Shown here: one piece after another, positions 56,942 to 64,000 of the stretch
Layout: each line of letters opens with the position of its first letter
Position numbering within the stretch: the stretch's first letter is position 1
IMG/VR virus record: IMGVR_UViG_3300035670_000062
Coordinates: 1-64,000 of that record
Source of the DNA: a virus
DNA length: 64,000 bases
Strand: one strand, 5' to 3'
Notes under the pieces: generated by a model
Told to the model about the DNA's origin: nothing
The model's database searches: none
What the model saw: the letters and a program-made list of their open reading frames with translations, nothing else
Program-made: the position numbers and the translations under genes

Positions 56942-59308
56942 ATGGCTGATTCTGAAGAAATAGAAAGAAATAAAGCATTACAAGAATCATTAGATTTAAT
57001 GGATGAATTATTATTTGCAAGTAGGGATTTTACCTCAGAAGTTAGAAAAGTTGCTAAATTACATTTCCAAAATAATGAACAAGTAAATGCTACTGTAAAA
57101 GGATTTAGAGATATTTCAAAATCAGTAGCTTCATATTCTACTATTATTAAAGATGTTTATAAAGGAACAGCATCAATAAGAACTCTTGAAAAAGAACAAG
57201 AAAAATTTTTAAAAACTAGAAAAAACTTTGAAGTCGAATTCAATCAAGCTCTTGGTTCAATAAAACTCACAGAAGAACAAATTAATAAAATAAAAAAAGG
57301 ACAATTAGATGTATTTGCTGCTATAGGGGATAAGGGAAGTGAATTTGGAGATCAAACTAATAAGCTTACAGAAGTACAATTTTCACTTTTAGAATTATAC
57401 CAGGAACAATTAAGTATATTAAGGGAAGAGAATGAAGCAATGGAAGAGGCTTCTCGAAGAGCTAAAAATATTGAAGCATCTATGGGAGGGGTAGGAACTG
57501 CATTTGAAGGAATAGAAGGAGTCATGGATAAACTTGGACTTGGAAGTTTAAGTAAAAAAATGGGATTTGCTAAAGCACAAGCAGACATGAAAGAACTAGC
57601 AGCAGAGATTACAGATGGTGGAGATAGAAGTGCTACATTAGGAGAAAAATTTAAAATAGCAGGAGCAGGTATAAAATCCATGGCTTCAAGTTTAGCATCA
57701 GCTTTTGGACCTATGGCTATAGCATTGATTGTTATAACACAAATAGTAAAAGCATTTAAGGCATTAGATGAACAATCAGGAAAACTAGCTAAAAGTATGG
57801 GTATATCATATAATGAAGCAGTAAATCTAAATGCAGAATTTAGAGACATGGCTTCTAATTATGGAGATTCACTAGTTACTTCTAAAGATATAGCAGAGTC
57901 CCAATCTAAATTAAACGAATTATTTGGAACAGGAGTTAAATTTTCAGGAGAAATGGCTGCTGAATTCTCATCAGTCCAAAAAAGATTAGACTTGTCAGAT
58001 GAAGCTATGAAATTATTTACTAAAAATCAATTAATTTCTGGTAAAAGTATTAAAACTCAATTAAAAGATGTCAATGCTACTACATTAAAAATGAATGAAC
58101 AATATGGTTTAGGTTTAAGTTTTAAACAAGTTCAAGAAGGTATAAGCAAAGCATCTAACGCAGTACAATTAACAAATAAAGGAAATGTAAAAGAACTTAC
58201 AAAAGCTGTTTTTGCTGCTAAAAATTTAGGAGTAGAAATGTCTAAAGTAGAAGCTATATCAAACAGTTTATTAGATTTTGAATCTTCAATAGCATCTGAA
58301 CTTGAAGCTGAATTACTGTTAGGTAAAGACATAAATCTTGAAACAGCTAGACAAGCAGCATTACAAGGAGATGTAGCTAAAGTAGCTGATGAAGTTATGA
58401 AAAATAAAGCTATAATGAATGCTTTCGACACTAAAAATGTTATAGCACAAGAAGCAGCAGCTAAAGCATTAGGTATGAATAGAGATGAATTAGCTGACAT
58501 GATAATGCAACAAAAACAATTAGAAGGTATAAGAAAAAATGGCTTTGAAAATATGGCCGCTGCTCAGGAAGAATATAATAAATTAAGAGCACAAGGCATG
58601 TCTGCCGAGGAAGCAGCAGCTAAAATAGGAGATAAATCATTACAAGATCAACTAGAATCAGTGTCAGTAGCACAAAACCTTGAAGCAGTAATGGCTTCTA
58701 TACAAGAAATATTTGTAGGTATGGTTGAACCTATATTGATGGCAGTAAATTCAATGATAGAATTAGTTGGTGGAGCTGATAATTTGGCTGCTATATTAGT
58801 AACAATATTAGGTATTTACACAGCTATAAAATTAGCTATACTAGGAGCTAATATGGCGGCAACTATAGGATTAGCTCTTAAGAAAAAAGAAGTAAAAGAA
58901 GAAAAATCAAAAGCATTAGCATCAGCTGGCAGTATTACTTCAGCTTTTATTCTAAATCCAATAGCAGCAGGTATTGGATTAATAGCAGGATTAGCAGCAA
59001 CAGCCTTGGTTATTAGTCAAATGAAAGATGGTATGATTGATCCTAAAGGAGGAATGATAGTTTCAGGAGAAAAAGGTACAATCCAATTAGATAAAGAAGA
59101 TAGTATAATAGCAGGAACAAATTTATTTGGAGGAGGAAATGGAAAAAATCAAACATCAAATAACAATCAAGATAATTCTCAAATAATAGCCCTACTCCAA
59201 CAACAAAACCAACTACTGAGACAAATGTTATCTAAATCTACAACATTAGAAATGAATGGAGATAAAGTAGGTCAAGGTATCCAAAAGGCAGACAGAGCAA
59301 TACAATAA
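56942..59308 (+). CDS. Tail tape measure protein
   Basis: 788 residues. Long helical and Ala-rich segments, hydrophobic stretches near 245-270 (SLASAFGPMAIALIVITQIV) and 610-690 (AAILVTILGIYTAIKLAIL; AGIGLIAGLAATALVIS), a Gly-rich turn after MIVSGEKGTIQLDKEDSII and a final coil (LLQQQNQLLRQML). Length, composition and place after the hub assembly genes fit a tape measure, which sets tail length. Confidence 0.82.
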   Translation: MADSEEIERNKALQESLDLMDELLFASRDFTSEVRKVAKLHFQNNEQVNATVKGFRDISKSVASYSTIIKDVYKGTASIRTLEKEQEKFLKTRKNFEVEFNQALGSIKLTEEQINKIKKGQLDVFAAIGDKGSEFGDQTNKLTEVQFSLLELYQEQLSILREENEAMEEASRRAKNIEASMGGVGTAFEGIEGVMDKLGLGSLSKKMGFAKAQADMKELAAEITDGGDRSATLGEKFKIAGAGIKSMASSLASAFGPMAIALIVITQIVKAFKALDEQSGKLAKSMGISYNEAVNLNAEFRDMASNYGDSLVTSKDIAESQSKLNELFGTGVKFSGEMAAEFSSVQKRLDLSDEAMKLFTKNQLISGKSIKTQLKDVNATTLKMNEQYGLGLSFKQVQEGISKASNAVQLTNKGNVKELTKAVFAAKNLGVEMSKVEAISNSLLDFESSIASELEAELLLGKDINLETARQAALQGDVAKVADEVMKNKAIMNAFDTKNVIAQEAAAKALGMNRDELADMIMQQKQLEGIRKNGFENMAAAQEEYNKLRAQGMSAEEAAAKIGDKSLQDQLESVSVAQNLEAVMASIQEIFVGMVEPILMAVNSMIELVGGADNLAAILVTILGIYTAIKLAILGANMAATIGLALKKKEVKEEKSKALASAGSITSAFILNPIAAGIGLIAGLAATALVISQMKDGMIDPKGGMIVSGEKGTIQLDKEDSIIAGTNLFGGGNGKNQTSNNNQDNSQIIALLQQQNQLLRQMLSKSTTLEMNGDKVGQGIQKADRAIQ

Positions 59309-59310
59309 TG

Positions 59311-59319
59311 TATTTATAA
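59311..59319 (+). promoter_or_regulatory. TATTTATAA late-promoter candidate
   Basis: TATTTATAATAAAA just after the tape measure stop, 14 bases before the ATG at 59334. Confidence 0.5.
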
Positions 59320-59333
59320 TAAAACCAATAACT

Positions 59334-59561
59334 ATGTCATTACTAAATAAACTTCAAACACAAGGTTCTCCATTATCAAATAATGGTGTAACACCTTTAA
59401 CATCAGTATTTATTACAACTGGATCACCATTACATAATCAATATTCATTAAATGGTAATCCTACATTATCAGGAAAACCATCACCATCATTATTAGATAT
59501 GAATGGTCAAGTACCACCTTACAATTATGCAGACAATGCACCTGAAGGGGCTAGCTTTTAA
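59334..59561 (+). CDS. Small Ser/Pro/Asn-rich virion-region protein
   Basis: 75 residues, low-complexity and probably disordered (TGSPLHNQYSLNGNPTLSGKPSP). One-base overlap with the next structural gene. Function unknown. Confidence 0.5.
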   Translation: MSLLNKLQTQGSPLSNNGVTPLTSVFITTGSPLHNQYSLNGNPTLSGKPSPSLLDMNGQVPPYNYADNAPEGASF

Positions 59562-61480
59562 TGAGTCTAATAACTAAAAATACAAATTTAAAATCATTAG
59601 GGTTTGGTAAGGATAGACCTGGTGGTGGGAGTAGTAATCAACCATACATCAAGTCAAAACCTGAATCTCAAACTCCAAATGAGGATTTTATCCTTAGAGG
59701 AGGACTTAGAGCACCTGAAAGAGCAGCTGAAGATTTAGAAAGAATGACTAAAATGTTATTCGATTTAAAATCACCTAAAGGATTATTATTCACTGTAAAA
59801 CAAAATTTATTATCTAGACTTTCCGTAGCCACTGAAGCCAGTATAGGACCTGCATATGGTAGTCCATCATTCATAAACACATCAACAAATGATTTACTAT
59901 GGACTAAATCAGCCGTAAATCAAGGTATTTACAACCCATTATCTTCCCTACTTCAAGTAAGTACAGGATATCTAGGCAACCACCTAAATACATTTGGTAT
60001 CAACCCATATTCGCCTTTAACTAACGTCATTGAAACTAATTTCTTACCTAATCTAGGATTAATTAGATATGAAGACGCAGTTAAACAAACTACTACTCTT
60101 ACTAAAAGAATAAAAGTTCAAGAGTATAAACAAGACCCCAATGGAAGAAAAGATAGTTTTCTAGGAACAATTCCTTACACTATAGTTTCATCTAATAAAA
60201 GAGTACCTATAGGTGAAAATGGTCAGCAAAATAGATTAATTTATCTATATGAAAAACATACAGCAATTAAATCAGAAAACCCAACATTATTAATAGAATA
60301 TAATGGTGGTCCTGGTGCTGTTATGGGAGTAGGTAAAACTCAAATTAAATTTTCAAGGGAACAAAGAACGGGTATAAATAATTTTAATTTAACAACTAAT
60401 CCATTTTTCCTTAAGGGAGGAATTGAATCATCTCCAACTTCAAGAGAAGATGACCTTAAAACAATAAATCTATTAGGATTATCAAAACTATCAAAACAAT
60501 CAGAATTATCTGAACCCCTTGAAGAAAATTTAACCTTAGATAAATACACTGGATATAATGAAGATTTCCAAAAAATTACAATAGAACCAGAAATAAAATC
60601 TGAACCAATAATTGTTGATTTTAGAGGATTATACCCATATAGTGATTCAAGTAAAGTAATTGAAGGAAATGATGGTTCAAGAATAAATCAAAGATCCCCA
60701 GGGAGAAAAGATGTTGAAGGTAAGACTTTAAATAAATATTCATTATCCAACAAACCAAAAGCAGTTGATAAAATAAATGCATATCCAATATATGAATCAC
60801 CACTAAGAACAAAAACAGAAACAGAAGATATTGGAAATGATTTAGTAAAATTCAGAATAGGAGTTATAAATGGTAATAAAAAAGAATATATCCATTTTAG
60901 AGCATTTATAGATTCATTTAGTGATTCATATTCAGGAAAATGGGACCCATTAAATTACATGGGAAGGGGAGAAAGTTTTTACAAATATGGTGGGTTTGAG
61001 AGAAATATAAGTCTTTCATTTACAGTAGCAGCCCAATCAAGAGCAGAATTAATACCACAATATCAAAAATTAAACTTTCTAGCTTCAACTTTAGCTCCTA
61101 ATTATGGAGGTTCTGATTATATGGGAGGTCAATTAATTTCTTTGACTATGGGTGGATGGTTATATGAACAAATAGGATTTATTTCTCAAATAACTTTAGA
61201 TGTTCCACAGGAATCCCCATGGGAAATAGGTATTGATGATGATGGGAATTATAGTAGAAATGAAAAAGACGAATATAATAAAACAGTTAAAGAATTACCT
61301 CACATAGTAAAAGTTACTGGTCTCCAATTCACTCCAATCCACTCATTTAGACCTGAAAAACAAAAAATTGATTTTAACGAAAGTGGAGATATAGAATCAT
61401 ATGGTGAACAAAGATTTATTGCTTTGGATGCAGGAAGGGAAGATACTAATGGTTGGAGTTATATCCCCCCAAAACCATAA
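59561..61480 (+). CDS. Large baseplate/tail-tube-junction protein (candidate)
   Basis: 639 residues. The C-terminal third has a block seen in tail tube initiator-like proteins of T4-type phages: FRAFIDSFSDSYSGKW, GRGESFYKYGGFERNISLSFTVAAQSR, LASTLAPNYGG and VPQESPWEIG. The N-terminal part is not recognised. In order with tape measure and gp53-like genes it should lie at the baseplate-tube junction (gp48/gp54 role). Confidence 0.6.
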   Translation: MSLITKNTNLKSLGFGKDRPGGGSSNQPYIKSKPESQTPNEDFILRGGLRAPERAAEDLERMTKMLFDLKSPKGLLFTVKQNLLSRLSVATEASIGPAYGSPSFINTSTNDLLWTKSAVNQGIYNPLSSLLQVSTGYLGNHLNTFGINPYSPLTNVIETNFLPNLGLIRYEDAVKQTTTLTKRIKVQEYKQDPNGRKDSFLGTIPYTIVSSNKRVPIGENGQQNRLIYLYEKHTAIKSENPTLLIEYNGGPGAVMGVGKTQIKFSREQRTGINNFNLTTNPFFLKGGIESSPTSREDDLKTINLLGLSKLSKQSELSEPLEENLTLDKYTGYNEDFQKITIEPEIKSEPIIVDFRGLYPYSDSSKVIEGNDGSRINQRSPGRKDVEGKTLNKYSLSNKPKAVDKINAYPIYESPLRTKTETEDIGNDLVKFRIGVINGNKKEYIHFRAFIDSFSDSYSGKWDPLNYMGRGESFYKYGGFERNISLSFTVAAQSRAELIPQYQKLNFLASTLAPNYGGSDYMGGQLISLTMGGWLYEQIGFISQITLDVPQESPWEIGIDDDGNYSRNEKDEYNKTVKELPHIVKVTGLQFTPIHSFRPEKQKIDFNESGDIESYGEQRFIALDAGREDTNGWSYIPPKP

Positions 61481-61485
61481 AGACA

Positions 61486-61518
61486 TTTGGCTACCTCCTA
61501 ATTTCTTCTTATATTTAT
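61486..61518 (+). promoter_or_regulatory. Class I promoter overlapping a late box
   Basis: TTTGG at 61486 and TATATTTA at 61510, 24 nt apart, yet TATTTATAA (61512-61520) overlaps the second box. The only place where both promoter classes coincide so closely. Confidence 0.5.
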
Positions 61519-61535
61519 AACAAATAACAAACTAA

Positions 61536-61835
61536 TTGTCTAGATACTCTCAAATACCTCAAATTAAATCCCCTAATAGGAAATTAATGTATAAAAACAT
61601 TAAATATCCTCAAATACCAAGAAATATTAATGATATTTATGTTTACACTACTATAGGAGACAGATTTGATACTTTAGCATTACAATATTATAATGATTCT
61701 TCATTATGGTGGATTATATCAATTGCAAATGAATCATTACTTCAAGATTCTTTAATTCCCCCAATTGGGTCTCAAATTAGAATACCTACAAATTATTTAA
61801 ATATTTTAGATGAATTTAATAGAATAAACATATAA
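61536..61835 (+). CDS. Baseplate wedge protein (gp53-like, LysM-type)
   Basis: 99 residues from a TTG start (MSRYSQIPQI); an ATG start at 61587 is possible but would lose this conserved-looking beginning. VYTTIGDRFDTLALQYYNDSSLWWIISIANES and IPPIGSQIRIP form a LysM-like fold as in gp53. Its final codons are duplicated at 62157. Confidence 0.75.
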   Translation: MSRYSQIPQIKSPNRKLMYKNIKYPQIPRNINDIYVYTTIGDRFDTLALQYYNDSSLWWIISIANESLLQDSLIPPIGSQIRIPTNYLNILDEFNRINI

Positions 61836-61836
61836 A
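61806..61836 (+). repeat. 31-bp direct repeat, left copy
   Basis: The end of the gp53-like gene (encoding LDEFNRINI and stop) recurs at 62157-62187 with one mismatch. The two copies flank the MKxSELR gene. Confidence 0.85.
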
Positions 61837-61851
61837 AATAAACAAATAAAC

Positions 61852-62154
61852 ATGAAAAAATCAGAACTAAGACAAATCATTAAAGAAGAAATTTCTAAAG
61901 TATTAAAAGAAGATACAAATACTGAAGTCCAAATAACTCCATATTATGATTTTTATAAAATAATTTTTCCATCAGGATTCGAAGATGAATTTTTCGAATC
62001 TAAAGATGAAACTAAATTATTTACAGATACAATAATGGGAAACAACCATTATAATAAATTAATTGATAATTTAAAGAAGAACAATATTCCATATAAAGAA
62101 AGAAAAGCAAGATTAGATAATTCTGTTAGAATAGAAATACCTAGAACTTTATGA
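61852..62154 (+). CDS. MKxSELR-tagged protein between direct repeats
   Basis: 100 residues. Starts MKKSELRQIIKEEISKVL, the tag shared with 52479 and 55575; the rest is alpha/beta with an FESKDETKLF middle. Flanked by a duplicated 31-bp stretch, which suggests insertion as a separate cassette. No known domain. Confidence 0.6.
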   Translation: MKKSELRQIIKEEISKVLKEDTNTEVQITPYYDFYKIIFPSGFEDEFFESKDETKLFTDTIMGNNHYNKLIDNLKKNNIPYKERKARLDNSVRIEIPRTL

Positions 62155-62156
62155 AA

Positions 62157-62187
62157 TTAGATGAATTTAACAGAATAAACATATAAA
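62157..62187 (+). repeat. 31-bp direct repeat, right copy
   Basis: Copy of 61806-61836 with a single T-to-C change. Encodes nothing here, since it follows the stop of the inserted gene, so it is a remnant of the gp53-like 3' end. Confidence 0.85.
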
Positions 62188-62208
62188 GCCCTAAATAGGG
62201 CTTTTTTT
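62185..62208 (+). terminator. Intrinsic terminator, copy 2
   Basis: AAAGCCCTA/TAGGGCTTT plus T run, the same as the terminator at 56894. Confidence 0.88.
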
Positions 62209-62211
62209 ATC

Positions 62212-62220
62212 TATTTATAA
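62212..62220 (+). promoter_or_regulatory. TATTTATAA late-promoter candidate
   Basis: Directly after the terminator, 11 bases before the ATG at 62232, repeating the arrangement at 56894-56929. Confidence 0.6.
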
Positions 62221-62231
62221 TAAAATCAGGT

Positions 62232-63350
62232 ATGGCTAATATAATAGGAGAACCTTTTAAAGATTATGTAAATAGTCAAATTGAAGCTAGACAAGAAGTT
62301 CATGGTAAAATTTCTGATAGGACTATAGATGAAATTCAATATCTTAATTCAAGAAATGCTTGGATTAAAATGGCATCTGGTATAACTATAGATAAAGAAA
62401 GATTAGGCTATTTAAAAAAATCTAACCCACTAATCACAGATTCTATGTTAGGTAAAGAGTTAGCAATGAAATACATTTTATTTAATGGAATATCGACAGT
62501 AAGTCAAACATTAATAAATGATCCTAATGATTCAACCAAACAAATCCAGCAAGGAACATTATCTCAAAAGTCTGGTTTAAGTGATAAAAACTCTTCATAC
62601 GATTATACCTCTCAATTTAAATATTCTCCAATGCCTGGTATATTGAATGCTGATATAAGATGTATAAATAGAGGTTCAATCAAAAAAGCAACAATTAATA
62701 TTAAAGTTCATAATAAATATCAGTTAGATATAATTGATACTTTATATATGAGATTAGGATATACTGTAATGTTAGAATGGGGTTATGATAAATATTGGGA
62801 TGATAAAACTAAATCATTAGAAAAAATGGGTCCATCTTTAATAGACAATGAATATTGGCAAGATATATACAACAATACTGATTATTCAAAATGGTTACCT
62901 AAAATAGAAGAGAGAAGAAAGATATGTAGAGGAAATTATGATGGAATGATGGGTATGGTTACTAACTTTTCTTGGAATTTTAATAGTGATGGTAGTTATG
63001 ATGTTAAAATAGAAGTAATAAGTTTAGGAGATATCATAGAATCACTTAAAGTAAATTTACCTCCACTATCAACAGAAACAGACAAAAGTTTATACGCACA
63101 ATTTGCAACAAATAGTTTTGGAATATCTGCCGAAGTTCTAGAAGCATACAGAAATAGCCAAGATGAAAATTTCTTCTCTTTACTAGAAAAAAATAAGAGT
63201 AAAAACAGAATATATAATTATTTTTATAATATAAGAAAATACTACAATACTCTCCCACAATCAGATATAGAATATTATACAAATACAGGTGAAGAACGTT
63301 TCGATTATACAACCACCAAACCAATTCCTGGATTAAGTGGAGCAGGCTAA
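62232..63350 (+). CDS. Structural protein, tail/baseplate hub-like
   Basis: 372 residues. Segments such as INRGSIKKATINIKVHNKYQLDIIDTLYMRLGYTVMLEWG and NYDGMMGMVTNFSWNFNSDGSYDVKIEVISLG point to a virion protein with hub/tail-tube-like beta sheets, as found in large far-T4 structural proteins. Exact counterpart unclear. Behind a terminator and late box, 13 bp before the next gene, which may be functionally its other half. Confidence 0.55.
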   Translation: MANIIGEPFKDYVNSQIEARQEVHGKISDRTIDEIQYLNSRNAWIKMASGITIDKERLGYLKKSNPLITDSMLGKELAMKYILFNGISTVSQTLINDPNDSTKQIQQGTLSQKSGLSDKNSSYDYTSQFKYSPMPGILNADIRCINRGSIKKATINIKVHNKYQLDIIDTLYMRLGYTVMLEWGYDKYWDDKTKSLEKMGPSLIDNEYWQDIYNNTDYSKWLPKIEERRKICRGNYDGMMGMVTNFSWNFNSDGSYDVKIEVISLGDIIESLKVNLPPLSTETDKSLYAQFATNSFGISAEVLEAYRNSQDENFFSLLEKNKSKNRIYNYFYNIRKYYNTLPQSDIEYYTNTGEERFDYTTTKPIPGLSGAG

Positions 63351-63363
63351 ATAAAAAAATATA

Positions 63364-64000
63364 ATGAGTAAGAAAATAGAATTTAATATAAATAATATAG
63401 GACTTAATGAAATAGGTAAAACATTAAATCCAACTATAGAAGATACTTCCGAGAATGTGAGGAATAATTATATGAATGAATGGAATACTAATGTTACATA
63501 CCCCATATACACTCCCGAAATTGACTCATCAGATATAATAAAACTATTTATTAAAAATGAAGAAGAAAGTTTTTTTATTAGATTAGGTACTTTATTAGGA
63601 TTCATTAATGATAAAATAATTCCTAAGATAGAATCAACCTCCCAACCATTAATTACTATAGATACTGATGAAAAAACTAACATATGTTATGTTATAGATA
63701 ATATTATATCTAACGATATAAGAAAAGTAATAATAAAAAATGATAGATTTTATAATGGAACTGAAACTGAAGATTTTTTATTTACTGGGTTAAATGATTT
63801 TATAGTAGAAGAGTATGATAGTAGTACATTATATGGTCAAATAATGAACATTTATATAAATTTTAATGAAGTGTTAACGTTATTTGATAATGTAGATGAA
63901 AAAAATGAAATTAATTTATTTGAAATTTTATCCTCTATATGTAAAATGATAAATCAATGTTTAGGAAATGTAAATAATTTAGAACCTATAATTGATGAAG
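63364..64000 (+). CDS. Structural protein, 3' end beyond window (partial)
   Basis: Starts MSKKIEFNINNIGLNEIGK and is open through the right edge (212 codons visible). The part TLYGQIMNIYINFNEVLTLFD...SSICKMINQCLGNVNNLEPIIDE suggests a virion protein of the same cluster. No enzymatic motif. Close spacing to the preceding structural gene. Confidence 0.65.
   Translation, partial: MSKKIEFNINNIGLNEIGKTLNPTIEDTSENVRNNYMNEWNTNVTYPIYTPEIDSSDIIKLFIKNEEESFFIRLGTLLGFINDKIIPKIESTSQPLITIDTDEKTNICYVIDNIISNDIRKVIIKNDRFYNGTETEDFLFTGLNDFIVEEYDSSTLYGQIMNIYINFNEVLTLFDNVDEKNEINLFEILSSICKMINQCLGNVNNLEPIIDE

Noticed and set aside
57352-58500. Long minus-strand open frames under the tape measure gene (165 and 122 codons)
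   Set aside because: They mirror the Ala/Ser-rich codons of the tape measure gene and look like shadows; no promoter or leader on that strand.
62232-64000. Gene split by an intron between 63350 and 63364
   Set aside because: The gap is only 13 bp with a good stop and ATG; no intron-like structure or endonuclease is seen, so two separate genes are simpler.

Overview
The window is a strongly AT-rich stretch of a large tailed-phage genome, probably a distant (far-T4) myovirus of a Bacteroidota host. The evidence for the phage type is a T4-like replication set (sliding clamp, gp32-like, UvsX-like, RNase H/5' nuclease, gp41-like helicase) and a T4-like baseplate block (gp5-, gp25-, gp6-, gp26-, gp53-like genes, tape measure). 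The evidence for the host is promoters of the Bacteroidota form (TTTGG, then TATCTTTA), A-rich leaders without Shine-Dalgarno sites, and a type IX secretion sorting domain on one gene. The replicative polymerase candidate is a family-A-like protein without an exonuclease domain, as known from the T4-like Rhodothermus phage RM378. Every convincing gene lies on the + strand.

Layout. 1-1 kb: tail of an unrecognised GC-richer gene and a tyrosine recombinase. 1-13.5 kb: DksA-like zinc finger protein, degenerate HNH protein, clamp, GroES-GroEL, polymerase, single-strand binding protein, recombinase, nuclease, helicase, NrdB, metallophosphatase. 13.5-14.5 kb: about 1 kb without genes, with tandem 12-bp repeats and hairpins. 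14.5-29.9 kb: mostly small accessory genes behind repeated promoters, including a PRPP-synthetase-like/NAMPT-like pair (candidate NAD+ rebuilding, anti-defence), a UV endonuclease, a RecA-like ATPase, DUF932 and DUF6884 proteins, thymidylate synthase, an RNA ligase and a glucosaminidase. 30.0-30.5 kb: five tRNA genes. 30.5-35.9 kb: a coiled-coil protein, a candidate structured RNA, SWIM protein and DNA ligase. 35.9-37.9 kb: nineteen more tRNA-like genes and two candidate structured RNAs. 37.9-39.3 kb: unknowns. 39.3-43.7 kb: a 1457-residue secreted T9SS-type surface protein. 43.7-45.8 kb: holin-like, endolysin and membrane proteins. 46-50 kb: DUF932 paralogue, HD hydrolase and a gp55-like late sigma factor. 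50-64 kb: tail and baseplate genes.

How it works together. Two promoter classes can be read. One is TTTGG, exactly 24 nt start-to-start, then TATCTTTA; it precedes early and accessory genes and in eight clear cases carries a GGCTC/GAGCC dyad in the spacer. The other is a TATTTATAA box just upstream of virion genes, which fits a late promoter read by the gp55-like factor. The tRNA genes together carry anticodons for all 20 amino acids, and one looks like a true initiator tRNA. With the RNA ligase and the NAD-linked genes, this suggests a phage that makes itself partly independent of host tRNA and NAD pools, both common targets of anti-phage defence.
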